This document shows, in pieces, positions 55,733 through 64,000 of a DNA stretch of 64,000 bases (positions within the stretch are counted from its first letter, which is position 1; every line of letters begins with the position of its first letter). The position numbers and the translations under genes were made by a program. The notes under the pieces were generated by a model. It saw nothing but the letters and a program-made list of their open reading frames with translations. It was not told the DNA's origin and did not search any database. The DNA lies in assembly GCF_008830365.1 (NCBI RefSeq), contig NZ_WBKI01000006.1:124001-188000 (forward strand), given 5' to 3'. The stretch is from Serratia proteamaculans. GTDB taxonomy: Bacteria > Pseudomonadota > Gammaproteobacteria > Enterobacterales > Enterobacteriaceae.

Positions 55733-57631
55733 TCAAGCCTTGTTAATCGCCTCAATAATCACCAACTGGTCACTCAAACGCTTTTTTGCCACCGGATCAC
55801 TGGCGGCAGTTAACTGCGCCTGCAGCGCAGCCTGTTGCTGCTGACGTGCCTGCGGTTCGCCGATCAACAGCGCTTTCACGTTGAATGACGCCACGTTGCC
55901 GTAACGCCCATCTTCGCTGGTGGGTACGCTGATTTTGCCGTCGTTCAGCAGTTTTTCGACGATCTTGCGTTCGCGGTCATAACCTTCCAGCCCGACCAAC
56001 TGCCAGCGCTGCACCGCCTGCCCCTGATACTGGCCTTTTTTCACCTCGGTCAGATAACGAATGGTCAGATTGCGGATGGTACCGGCCTCTTCACCGTATT
56101 CCACCTTGCTGTCAGACAGCACCGGGAACTGCATGCCTTCCAGCGCGCCGCCTTTTTGCGTCAGGTGCCCCATGCGGTAGCTGTTCATTCCCAGACGGAT
56201 CGGCGTGCTGTCCGTCACCGGCGTGCCGTCGGCCATCCGCAGGTCACGGATGCGCTGCCCGGCCGGTTGGCGCAGGTCGATTTTGTAGGTCACGCCATCG
56301 AAGAAATCATTGGTGGAATATTTGGACGCGCGACGCTGCGGGTTAAAACTGTAGGTCACGTCACCGTCATGCAACTGATTGAAGTAGCCCGCCGACCATT
56401 CCATGTACTTCTTCAACTCTTTGCCGCTGAGCTGATAAACGGTGATCTCGCCGCCGGCATATTGGTAGTTGAAGGCGATGTCCTTGGCAGTGATGGTACC
56501 GACGTTCAGTTTCGGCCGGTCGTTATCAATCTGCAGCGCGATAACCTGCGCCTTTGGTGCATAGTAATGCCCGGCTTCCTGATACAGCTTGCTGATGCCG
56601 GTATCCTGCACGTGCACCTGCGGAATGCCCTTCACCGCATCTGGCGGCACCAGGTCCTGACCGCTGAGCTGGGCAATCGGCCGATTGGCGTTGGCCCGCA
56701 AAATCTTGTGGTACGGCTGATAAATCTCCTCCAGCTTTTTATCAGACGTGATGCCTTTGATCGGGTAGGTATAGCTGTCTTTGTTGATCAGCACGTACTT
56801 GCCATTGTGCTGCTCAAACTGCAAATCGATGCGTGACAGCGCGCGGCCATATTTGTCCGGTTCGGTGACGATCACCCCGTTAATCACTTCTTTATCGACT
56901 TTTACATGCATATGCCCGGCGACGATCGCCGCCAATTCCGGGTTAGCCCGGGCAATATCACCCACGCCGGTACCCGGCCGCTGGTTCTCGTTGTCGATCC
57001 CCATGTGTGCCACCAGCACGATAGCGTCCACTTTCCCCTGGATCTGCTGGATCACCTGCTTCACTGCCTGGACTGGGTCGGTAAAGTTCAACCCTTTCAC
57101 CCGGTCGGTGCCTTTGGCGAATTCGGCAGTCATCGGCGTATCCATGCCGATAATGCCGATTTTTACCCCCTGGCGTTCGATGATTTTATACGCCGGCAGG
57201 TAGGGCTTGCCGCTGTCCCACAGAATATTACCGGCCAGTGCCGTGCCCTTGAACTGGTTCAGTGAAGTGGAAAGCGGTTTGAGGCCGAAGTCGAATTCGT
57301 GATTGCCCATCACCCAGACGTCATAGTCCAGCGCATTAAAGCCGAGGATCATCGGGCTGGTTTTGTCGTTCTTAAAGGTCTCGACAAAGTTGCCCTGAAT
57401 GGTGTCACCGGCATCGACCAGGATCACGTTCGGCTGTTGGGCGCGCACCTGATGCACCTGGGTGGCAATTTGGCTCAGGCTGCCGGCCAGATTTGCGGTA
57501 TCGGTGGAGTAATCCCAGGGCACAAAAGTGCCGTGCAGATCAGAGGTGCCAAGAATGGTGATATTGACAGGTTCAGAGGCCATCGCAGAGGTACCCAGGC
57601 AAAGCAAAACAGCAAGAAGTGTCTTCTTCAT
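55733..57631 (-). CDS. Periplasmic metallophosphoesterase/5'-nucleotidase
   Basis: UshA/CpdB-type enzyme, 632 residues: signal peptide MKKTLLAVLLCLGTSAMA, then ITILGTSDLHGTF (first metal motif), VDAGDTIQGNF, VMGNHEFDFGL and AGHMHVKV, the binuclear metal site. The C-terminal domain binds the nucleotide, with an aromatic pair expected about GMNSYRMGHLT. It should hydrolyse nucleotides or cyclic nucleotides in the periplasm. An ATG at 57637 is an alternative start two codons earlier. The name within the family is uncertain. Confidence 0.85.
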   Translation of the reverse strand: MKKTLLAVLLCLGTSAMASEPVNITILGTSDLHGTFVPWDYSTDTANLAGSLSQIATQVHQVRAQQPNVILVDAGDTIQGNFVETFKNDKTSPMILGFNALDYDVWVMGNHEFDFGLKPLSTSLNQFKGTALAGNILWDSGKPYLPAYKIIERQGVKIGIIGMDTPMTAEFAKGTDRVKGLNFTDPVQAVKQVIQQIQGKVDAIVLVAHMGIDNENQRPGTGVGDIARANPELAAIVAGHMHVKVDKEVINGVIVTEPDKYGRALSRIDLQFEQHNGKYVLINKDSYTYPIKGITSDKKLEEIYQPYHKILRANANRPIAQLSGQDLVPPDAVKGIPQVHVQDTGISKLYQEAGHYYAPKAQVIALQIDNDRPKLNVGTITAKDIAFNYQYAGGEITVYQLSGKELKKYMEWSAGYFNQLHDGDVTYSFNPQRRASKYSTNDFFDGVTYKIDLRQPAGQRIRDLRMADGTPVTDSTPIRLGMNSYRMGHLTQKGGALEGMQFPVLSDSKVEYGEEAGTIRNLTIRYLTEVKKGQYQGQAVQRWQLVGLEGYDRERKIVEKLLNDGKISVPTSEDGRYGNVASFNVKALLIGEPQARQQQQAALQAQLTAASDPVAKKRLSDQLVIIEAINKA

Positions 57632-57760
57632 TATCATCTAATTATAGGAGTGGAAATGAACAGGAATCATGCGATCTGGAACACAAGCTTGCCAGTATCT
57701 TTGCAAGGTAAAAAATAAAATTGGGAGGTAGATCAATGAATGCCTCCCTATTTAGCCATC

Positions 57761-57890
57761 TATACCCTAAATAATTGGCGTTGTATCAAGGCGGCAAGTG
57801 TGTAAATCCCCAGGAGCTTACTCAAGTAAGTGCCTGGGATGCGCAAATGCAGCCAACACAGATACAGCGTCAAGTATGACGGGGATAGGG
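57761..57890. repeat. Large imperfect-palindrome repeat, TATACCC family, copy 2
   Basis: 130 bp from TATACCCTAAATAATTGG to GACGGGGATAGGG, with near-inverted outer arms TTGGCGTTGTATC/GATACAGCGTCAA (two mismatches). The centre (57809-57838) has CCCAGG...CCTGGG around CTTACT-CA-AGTAAG, the same core as copy 1. It overlaps the end of rsmJ. Confidence 0.75.
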
Positions 57891-58628
57891 CATGTATATA
57901 TCGAAACGGTGACTTTTCGTCGTCGACGCCGCATGCGCCTGTACGTTAGCCAATGGCGGGGCGTAATCCGGGCGTTTCACCACCACGCGCTTGGTCGCCA
58001 GGCGGCGTGCCGGTTCCAGCAGGCCATCGGCGTCATCGTCGCTGCCCACCAGCGACTGGAACACCCGCATCTCTTTCTTCACCAGCGCACTTTTCTGCTT
58101 ATGCGGATACATGGGATCGAGATACACCACCTCCGGCCGTGGATCAATATCACCCAGTGCCGTCAGGCTGGAGGCGTGCAACAGCGTCATACGCTCCCGC
58201 AGCCATGGGCCGATCTCCGCATCCTGATAGCCGCGCTGCAGGCCGTCATCCAGCAATGCCGCGACCACCGGATTACGTTCCAGCATCCGCACCCGACAGC
58301 CCAGAGACGCCAGCACAAAGGCATCGCGCCCCAGACCGGCAGTGGCGTCCACCACATCAGGCCGGTAACTGCCCTTGATGCCGACCGCCTTCGCCACCGC
58401 TTCACCGCGCCCGCCGCCGAAGCGACGCCGATGTGCCATGGTGCCGGAGACAAAATCGACATAGATCGCCCCCAATTTGGGTTCGTCACGCTTGCGTAGC
58501 TCCAGCCTTTCGGGCGTCAACACCAGCGCCATCAGCGCGTCGTCGTCCGAAGTTAACTGCCAGCGTTCCGCCAGAATAGACAAGGCGCCGGGATCGGCGC
58601 CTTCTTCACACAATAAACACACGCTCAC
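57870..58628 (-). CDS. rsmJ: 16S rRNA (guanine-1516-N2)-methyltransferase
   Basis: SAM-dependent methyltransferase that modifies G1516 of 16S rRNA. It is 252 residues. [23 protein letters not shown] is the SAM site, [22 protein letters not shown] the NPPY-like catalytic region, and [14 protein letters not shown] follows. The start is a GTG at 58628 (or another at 58622); no ATG fits. It is 8 bp after prlC, as in E. coli. Its last seven residues (PYPRHT) lie in the palindromic repeat at 57761-57890. Confidence 0.93.
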   Translation of the reverse strand: MSVCLLCEEGADPGALSILAERWQLTSDDDALMALVLTPERLELRKRDEPKLGAIYVDFVSGTMAHRRRFGGGRGEAVAKAVGIKGSYRPDVVDATAGLGRDAFVLASLGCRVRMLERNPVVAALLDDGLQRGYQDAEIGPWLRERMTLLHASSLTALGDIDPRPEVVYLDPMYPHKQKSALVKKEMRVFQSLVGSDDDADGLLEPARRLATKRVVVKRPDYAPPLANVQAHAASTTKSHRFDIYMPYPRHT

Positions 58629-58636
58629 CGGTGGGG

Positions 58637-60679
58637 TTATCCTTTAATACCGTAATGGCGCAGCATAGCATCCAGCTGCGGCTCACGGCCACGGAAGCGT
58701 TTGAACAGTTCCATCGGTTCTTCCGAACCGCCGCGCGACAGGATGTTATCGAGGAAGGATTTACCGGTTTCGGCGTTGAAAATTCCTTCTTCCTCAAAGC
58801 GCGAATAAGCATCGGCCGACAGCACTTCAGCCCACAGATAGCTGTAATAACCTGCCGCGTAGCCCCCGGCAAAGATATGGCTGAAAGCATGCGGGAAACG
58901 ACCCCAGCTTGGTGAAGGCACGACTGCCACCATTTTTTTCACTTCCGCCAGCGTTGGCAGGATCTGCGCACCTTTTTCCGGGCTGTATTCGGCATGCATA
59001 CGGAAGTCGAACAGGCCGAACTCCAACTGACGCAGAATGAACAACGCCGCCTGGTAGTTTTTGGCTGCCAGTAACTTGTCGAGCATCTCTTTCGGCAACG
59101 GTTCGCCGCTCTGATAATGACCGGAGATAAACGCCAGCGCTTCCGGCTCCCAGCACCAGTTTTCCATAAACTGGCTCGGCAGCTCGACCGCATCCCATGG
59201 CACACCGCTGATACCGGAAACACCGGCGGTATCGATCTGGGTCAGCATGTGGTGCAGACCGTGGCCGAACTCGTGGAACAGCGTGGTCACTTCGTTATGG
59301 GTGAACAGTGCAGGCTTGTCACCCAACGGACGGTTGAAGTTACAGGTCAGGTAGGCGACCGGTTTTTGCAGTTCGCCGTTGGCCTTGCGCAGACTGCCGA
59401 CACAATCGTCCATCCACGCCCCGCCGCGCTTGTTTTCACGCGCATACAGGTCGAGGTAGAAGCTGCCGCGCAGTTCACCACTGGCGTCGAACAGGTCAAA
59501 GAAGCGCACCTCAGGATGCCAGGTATCCACATCCTTGCGCTCTTTGGCGGTGATGCCATAAATGCGTTTGACCACTTCGAACAACCCTTCCACCACGCGC
59601 TGCTCCGGGAAGTACGGACGCAATTGCTCGTCGCTGATCGAGAATAAATGCTGCTTTTGTTTTTCACCGTAGTAGGTGATGTCCCAGGCTTCCAGTTCAT
59701 CCACACCGTAATGCTGTTTGGCAAAGGCGCGCAGCTGTGCCAGCTCCTGCTCGGCCTGCGGACGGGCACGCTTGGCCAGATCGCTGAGAAAACCGAGCAC
59801 CTGCTCCGGGTTTTCCGCCATTTTGGTCGCCAGCGATTCGTCGGCATAGCTGTCAAAGCCCAACAGCTGGGCCAGTTCGTGGCGCAGCGCCAGCGTTTCG
59901 GCCATCACTTCGCTGTTGTCCCACTTGCCGGCATTCGGCCCCTGATCGGAGGCACGGGTAGCGAAGGCGCGATACATCTCTTCACGCAGTGCGCGGTTGT
60001 CGCCGTAGGTCAGTACCGGCAGATAGCTCGGCATATCCAGCGTCAGCAACCAGCCGTCCTGCTCTTTGGCCTCCGCCATCGCCTGAGCCTGAGCCAGCGC
60101 GCTTTCCGGCAGGCCGCTCAGCTCGGCTTCACTGGTGATTAGCTTGCTCCAGCCCATGGTGGCGTCGAGCACGTTGTTACTGTACGTAGAACCCAGCTCG
60201 GACAGGCGCGCGACGATCTCGCCGTAGCGACGCTGTTTTTCCGGTGACAGGCCAATGCCTGACAGCTCAAAATCACGCAGCGCATTTTCTACCGACTTGC
60301 GCTGTGGTGCGGTCAGCTTCTCAAACGCCGCGCCTTCTTTCAGGCTGCGGTACGCCTGATATAACCCTTCGTGTTGCCCTACCCAGGTGCCGTACTCGGA
60401 CAGCAACGGCAGCGCCTGCTCATAGGCGGCACGCAGTTCCGGGCTGTTTTTCACCGAGTTCAAATGCCCCACCGGCGACCAGATACGCGACAGGCGATCG
60501 TCAGACTCAGCCAGCGGCTGACACAGGTTATCCCAGGTGAATGGCCCCGGTTGCGCGACAACGCGCTCTACCGCAGCGCGGCAATCGGCCAGGGCGGATT
60601 GCACCGCAGGCACGATATCTTCTGGGCGAATGGCGGAAAACGGCGGCAGGGAAAACGGGGTCAGCAACGGATTTGTCAT
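58637..60679 (-). CDS. prlC: Oligopeptidase A
   Basis: M3-family zinc metallopeptidase that degrades signal peptides and other short peptides in the cytoplasm. It is 680 residues, the usual length. The zinc site is [11 protein letters not shown] with the third ligand in [12 protein letters not shown]. It starts [14 protein letters not shown] with AGGA upstream. It is co-transcribed with rsmJ. Also called opdA. Confidence 0.96.
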   Translation of the reverse strand: MTNPLLTPFSLPPFSAIRPEDIVPAVQSALADCRAAVERVVAQPGPFTWDNLCQPLAESDDRLSRIWSPVGHLNSVKNSPELRAAYEQALPLLSEYGTWVGQHEGLYQAYRSLKEGAAFEKLTAPQRKSVENALRDFELSGIGLSPEKQRRYGEIVARLSELGSTYSNNVLDATMGWSKLITSEAELSGLPESALAQAQAMAEAKEQDGWLLTLDMPSYLPVLTYGDNRALREEMYRAFATRASDQGPNAGKWDNSEVMAETLALRHELAQLLGFDSYADESLATKMAENPEQVLGFLSDLAKRARPQAEQELAQLRAFAKQHYGVDELEAWDITYYGEKQKQHLFSISDEQLRPYFPEQRVVEGLFEVVKRIYGITAKERKDVDTWHPEVRFFDLFDASGELRGSFYLDLYARENKRGGAWMDDCVGSLRKANGELQKPVAYLTCNFNRPLGDKPALFTHNEVTTLFHEFGHGLHHMLTQIDTAGVSGISGVPWDAVELPSQFMENWCWEPEALAFISGHYQSGEPLPKEMLDKLLAAKNYQAALFILRQLEFGLFDFRMHAEYSPEKGAQILPTLAEVKKMVAVVPSPSWGRFPHAFSHIFAGGYAAGYYSYLWAEVLSADAYSRFEEEGIFNAETGKSFLDNILSRGGSEEPMELFKRFRGREPQLDAMLRHYGIKG

Positions 60680-60799
60680 AGGGCAGTCCTGATTAGCGTT
60701 GGGGCCCGCCGCAGCGGGCAGGCCTTAAAATGCGTATGAATATCTAACATGGAGCCAAGTAGCAGGAAAATCAATGGCCGATCGTTGATAGATAGTGCC

Positions 60800-61261
60800 T
60801 TAGGCCCCGCTCCGGCGGATCTGTGCCGCCAGCTCAGCCAGATGAATATCATCGGCACGCGTAGCATCATGGGAAGACAGGTAACCTTCGTAGCGTTCAA
60901 AAAACTTCGTCGATTTCGATTCAATCGGCTGCCACTGCTCCAGGGCCGCAGTACCGTGCATCGGGATCAGCTTGGCATGCAGGTGATCGACGCCAAAACC
61001 CTCGAACACCATGCCGCAGCGGCCCACGTCGTCAAACGCCCGGTCAAGCAATTGTGCCACCCGCTTGGTCGCCAGCATCAGCGCACTCAGCACGTCGTCC
61101 GCAACGGCGAATGCGTAGCTGGGATGGTGCGCCTTGGGGATCACCACGCTGAACCCTTCGGTATTCGGATAGATGGACAGGAACGCCATGTGGCCGTCGT
61201 CCTCCCAAATTTTGTGGCACGGCACCCGGCCCGCCACCATTTCACAAAATACACAGCTCAT
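60800..61261 (-). CDS. HIT-family protein with a variant triad
   Basis: Nucleotide-binding histidine-triad protein, 153 residues. CVFCEMVAG near the start and the family's NTEGFSVVIPKAHH are present. The triad reads H93-L-H95-A-K97 instead of H-x-H-x-H: the first two histidines, including the usual catalytic one, remain, while the last is lysine. The start at 61261 has AGGAGG. It is probably a phosphoramidase/hydrolase-like protein of unknown substrate. Confidence 0.8.
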   Translation of the reverse strand: MSCVFCEMVAGRVPCHKIWEDDGHMAFLSIYPNTEGFSVVIPKAHHPSYAFAVADDVLSALMLATKRVAQLLDRAFDDVGRCGMVFEGFGVDHLHAKLIPMHGTAALEQWQPIESKSTKFFERYEGYLSSHDATRADDIHLAELAAQIRRSGA

Positions 61262-61345
61262 CACGCCTCCTGAATCCAGCGACGAGCCCCCGGCCCGCCG
61301 CAAAAAGCCTTTCAGCAACATAGCGGATATTTTGCCTTTTGACTG

Positions 61346-62791
61346 CTATAGCGATGCATTCCCCGCCCAAATAGCAGGACGTCGCTGCTGCCAGGGCGCA
61401 GCCCGCTCCAGTTGACCCGCCAGTTGCAGCAACACATCTTCACGGCCAAAACCGGCAACAAATTGCATGCCTATCGGCAGGTTATGCTGCGAATCATGCG
61501 CCAACGGCACCGATATCGCCGGTACACCGGCCACGTTAAATACCGGCGTGAACGGCGAGTGATCGAATAAATGCGCTGTCCATTCCAGGCCGCTCATATC
61601 CGTCGTCCCTGTACCGTAACGGCCAATACGCCAGGGTAAATCGGGCAGGGTCGGGGTCAGCAACAGGTCGTACTGCTGAAAATAGGCAGCCACAGCCCGG
61701 GTCACCCGGTTACGAACCTCAAGGGCCGCGACCATATCCACCGCCCTGGCAGCCAGCCCGTAGCGGTAACAGGCCAGCGTTTCCGGCTCCAGCGTTTCGG
61801 TTGAGATCGGCCGCCCGGTCGCCTGGCTCAGGCCGTCCACCCAACCGACCAGGTTGGCACACCAAATTTGCGCATTGGCGAACACCAGCTCCTGCCAACT
61901 GGCGCCAATCGCCATGTCAGCCTCGCTAACCTGATGGCCCAACTCACTCAGCAGTACGGCAGTATCGGCCGTGGCCTGGGCGATTTGCGGGTCGGTTTTC
62001 CCGCCGTTCCACGCCTGAGTCATTATGCCTATACGCAGACGGCCAGGTTCTGACGTGACCTGTGACAGCCAGGTCTGTGCCGGTGGTGTAGTGTAATAGG
62101 GTTCGCCGGGATGTGGGTGCTGCAGGGCATCCAGCAAGGCCGCGCTGTCACGCACCGTACGACTCAGTCCCAGTTGCACGCCAAAGCCGTTGAACACTTC
62201 ATCCATCGCCGGTCCATGCGATACCCGCCCGCGCGTCGGTTTGAGGCCGAACAGTCCATTCGACGAGGCAGGTACGCGGATCGAACCGGCGGCATCAGTA
62301 GCGTGAGCGATAGGCACAATTCCAGCAGCCACTGCCGCACCGGCACCGCCGCTGGACCCTCCGGCGCTAAAATCCGGATTCCAGGGGTTACGCGTCGCGC
62401 CGTAAAGTACCGCTTCGGTGGTGGTGCTGAAAGCCATCTCCGGCGTGGTGGTACGGCCGAAGGTGACCAGCCCGGCGCGATAAATATTGCTCATCAAATG
62501 GCTGTCTGCCTCCGCGATATGGCCCTGTGCCAACCGGCTACCCAGTTCCTGACGCTTACCGGCCATGCTGATGGCGATATCCTTTATCAGGAAAGGTACG
62601 CCAAACAGTGGGCCTTCGCCCTCCGGTGGTGGCTGCGTCCAATGTTCCACCACCGCATTAATCGCCGGGTTCACCGCCTCAACCGCGGCCTGCGCCGTCT
62701 GTTGCAGCTCCTGCGCACTGACTTCACCGCCCTGTACCAGTTCGACCAGCCCCAACGCATCGTAGCTAACGTACTCGCTCAGTTTCATCAT
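61346..62791 (-). CDS. Amidase
   Basis: Amidase-signature hydrolase, 481 residues. The Ser-cisSer-Lys triad is visible as K70 (FLIKD), S146 (AGGSSGGAGAAVAAG) and S170 (DAAGSIRVPAS). The C-terminal half is less conserved, so the substrate amide cannot be read off. Two adjacent ATGs occur at 62791 and 62788, with GGACGGG upstream. It is divergent from a LysR regulator 72 bp away, a common arrangement for regulated catabolic enzymes. Confidence 0.9.
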   Translation of the reverse strand: MMKLSEYVSYDALGLVELVQGGEVSAQELQQTAQAAVEAVNPAINAVVEHWTQPPPEGEGPLFGVPFLIKDIAISMAGKRQELGSRLAQGHIAEADSHLMSNIYRAGLVTFGRTTTPEMAFSTTTEAVLYGATRNPWNPDFSAGGSSGGAGAAVAAGIVPIAHATDAAGSIRVPASSNGLFGLKPTRGRVSHGPAMDEVFNGFGVQLGLSRTVRDSAALLDALQHPHPGEPYYTTPPAQTWLSQVTSEPGRLRIGIMTQAWNGGKTDPQIAQATADTAVLLSELGHQVSEADMAIGASWQELVFANAQIWCANLVGWVDGLSQATGRPISTETLEPETLACYRYGLAARAVDMVAALEVRNRVTRAVAAYFQQYDLLLTPTLPDLPWRIGRYGTGTTDMSGLEWTAHLFDHSPFTPVFNVAGVPAISVPLAHDSQHNLPIGMQFVAGFGREDVLLQLAGQLERAAPWQQRRPAIWAGNASL

Positions 62792-62863
62792 CCCGTCCTT
62801 ATCCGTTGCAGTTTCGTCGGCGCTTCCGACGTCCGTTCCACGGTAGGAGGATTGGAGCTATAG

Positions 62864-63796
62864 TTGAAATTGATAGATTTAATACGAGGAATAGTTATCA
62901 ACAATTTAAAGCGGGTCGATCTTAATCTGCTGGTCACGCTGGAAGCGCTGCTCAGCGAACGTAACGTCACGCGGGCGGCGGCCCGTCTTAATCTGAGCCA
63001 ACCCTCGGTCAGTATCCAACTCGCCAAACTGCGTGAGATTTACCACGATCCCCTGTTGCTGCCCGGCCCACGCGGCATGTTGCCCACGGCGCGCGCACTC
63101 GGCCTGCTGACGCCACTGCGCCAGACGCTGGCCGACCTTGGTCGTTTGGTGGCGCCGGAACACCCCTTTGATCCGCTGCTGGCCGAACTGACCTGGCAGT
63201 TGGCCGCCGCCGACGCGGCAGAATATGCCATTCTGCTGCCGATGCTGCCCAAACTGCGGCAGGCAGCGCCAAAATCCCGTCTGGCGATCCGCGAAGCGTC
63301 GCCCAAAACCATGAGTCGTGATTTGGCCGACGGCGTGATCGATCTGGGTTTTCTGGCCCGTGAAGAAGCGCCTGCCGGGCTACGTCACCGCCAGTTGTTT
63401 CACGAGAATTACCTGCTGGTGGGCCGCCGTGACCACCCGTTATTGCAGACACCGCCTTCACTGGAGCAGTTCTGCCAGCTGGAGTTTGTGATGGTTTCGC
63501 AGGACGGTGGCGGTTTTCGTACCCTGACCGACACGCTGCTGGAGGCACAGGGGTTGGCACGGCGGGTAGTGATGTCGCTGCCGCACTTCCTGTTCATCCC
63601 CACGCTGCTGGCAAAATCCGATATGGTGGCCATGCTGCCTTCACGCATGCTGGGTGAACTGCTGGGCAGCCTGCGCACCTGCCCGGTGCCGCTGGCACTG
63701 CCAGGCTATGACATGGTGATGGTATGGCATGAACGTTCGCACCTCGATCCGGCCCATAGCTGGTTGCGCGAACAGGTGGTTGCTGCGCTAGAGTAA
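62864..63796 (+). CDS. LysR-family transcriptional regulator
   Basis: 310 residues: an N-terminal winged helix (LKRVDLNLLVTLEALLSERNVTRAAARLNLSQPSVS, about 15-50) and a C-terminal effector domain. No ATG fits; a TTG at 62864 with GGAG six bases before is used. It probably regulates the divergent amidase gene (inferred). Confidence 0.86.
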   Translation: MKLIDLIRGIVINNLKRVDLNLLVTLEALLSERNVTRAAARLNLSQPSVSIQLAKLREIYHDPLLLPGPRGMLPTARALGLLTPLRQTLADLGRLVAPEHPFDPLLAELTWQLAAADAAEYAILLPMLPKLRQAAPKSRLAIREASPKTMSRDLADGVIDLGFLAREEAPAGLRHRQLFHENYLLVGRRDHPLLQTPPSLEQFCQLEFVMVSQDGGGFRTLTDTLLEAQGLARRVVMSLPHFLFIPTLLAKSDMVAMLPSRMLGELLGSLRTCPVPLALPGYDMVMVWHERSHLDPAHSWLREQVVAALE

Positions 63797-63808
63797 CCTT
63801 CCGCGTAA

Positions 63809-64000
63809 CTAGAGGACCTCAACCAGGTCAAACTCTTCAAATACCAGCCACATTTGTGGCGAAAAGGTGCCTTCCCGAGTAAAAAACGCCCGATGTCCCT
63901 CGCGCCAGAAGGCCAGGCTCTTATCCCCCTCGCCTTCCAGCGCGGCCATCTCGGCGGTGACATCACAGTAACGAGTCAGCTTCAGTGAAAGCGTTCTGAT
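63809..64000 (-). CDS. ASCH-domain protein, C-terminal part (cut by window edge)
   Basis: The last 63 residues of a minus-strand gene entering from the right: RYCDVTAEMAALEGEGDKSL, AFWREGHRAFF and FEEFDLVEVL match the EGEGDKSLA.WR..H..FF pattern of ASCH (possible RNA-binding) proteins. Function and full length cannot be judged. It converges on the LysR gene with 12 bp between the stop codons. Confidence 0.7.
   Translation of the reverse strand: MRTLSLKLTRYCDVTAEMAALEGEGDKSLAFWREGHRAFFTREGTFSPQMWLVFEEFDLVEVL

Overview
The window looks like chromosome from a Serratia-type member of the Enterobacterales. The evidence is gene order and protein similarity recalled from Escherichia coli, together with the GC-rich coding style. 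No database search was run, so the genus is an inference. The backbone follows the E. coli order glgA-C-X-B, asd, yhgN, gntK/gntT/gntR, yhhW, ryhB, yhhY, and later yhiN, pitA, uspB, uspA, rsmJ, prlC. Accessory blocks are inserted between these conserved genes.

Region by region. 1-5944: glycogen operon glgBXCA on the minus strand, with glgA cut by the window edge. 6461-8397: asd and the MarC-family gene yhgN. 8446-11922: gluconate kinase, a GntT-type permease and the repressor GntR, with a double palindromic operator before gntT. 12054-14831: pirin-family yhhW, the iron-stress small RNA RyhB with its Fur box, an N-acetyltransferase, and an overlapping S58 peptidase with a twin-arginine leader. 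14896-28644: a complete myo-inositol catabolic locus (iolE, iolH, iolG, iolD, a bifunctional iolC, an RpiR regulator, iolB, iolA/mmsA, an iolT transporter and an IolI-like isomerase), with related TTTCA/TGAAA inverted repeats in its promoter regions. 28690-30127: iron exporter fetAB.

30311-40666 is the most unusual block. It is a chaperone-usher fimbrial operon (two pilins, usher, chaperone, minor pilin, two-domain tip adhesin, another pilin) that continues without a gap into a PglL-type O-oligosaccharyltransferase and a cysteine-rich LuxR-type regulator. A PapI/FaeA-like regulator is divergent upstream, across more than 1 kb of AT-rich DNA containing GATC sites. A fimbria with its own protein O-glycosylation enzyme is the strongest candidate here for an undescribed system.

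40679-43683: a CtlX-like amidinohydrolase with a divergent Lrp-family regulator, an AraC relic, and the flavoprotein YhiN. 43985-48563: pitA (with an 11-bp phased PhoB-box-like array upstream), uspB, uspA and gdhA. 48902-55684: a complete sugar ABC transporter, FGGY pentulose kinase and SIS-domain isomerase operon. 55733-64000: periplasmic 5'-nucleotidase, rsmJ, prlC, a HIT protein, an amidase with a divergent LysR regulator, and a partial ASCH-domain gene.

A family of imperfect-palindrome repeats with TATACCC...GGGTATA ends occurs four times (two large, one short, one relic). It abuts the gntT stop codon, forms a hairpin in the gdhA leader, and supplies the last codons of rsmJ.
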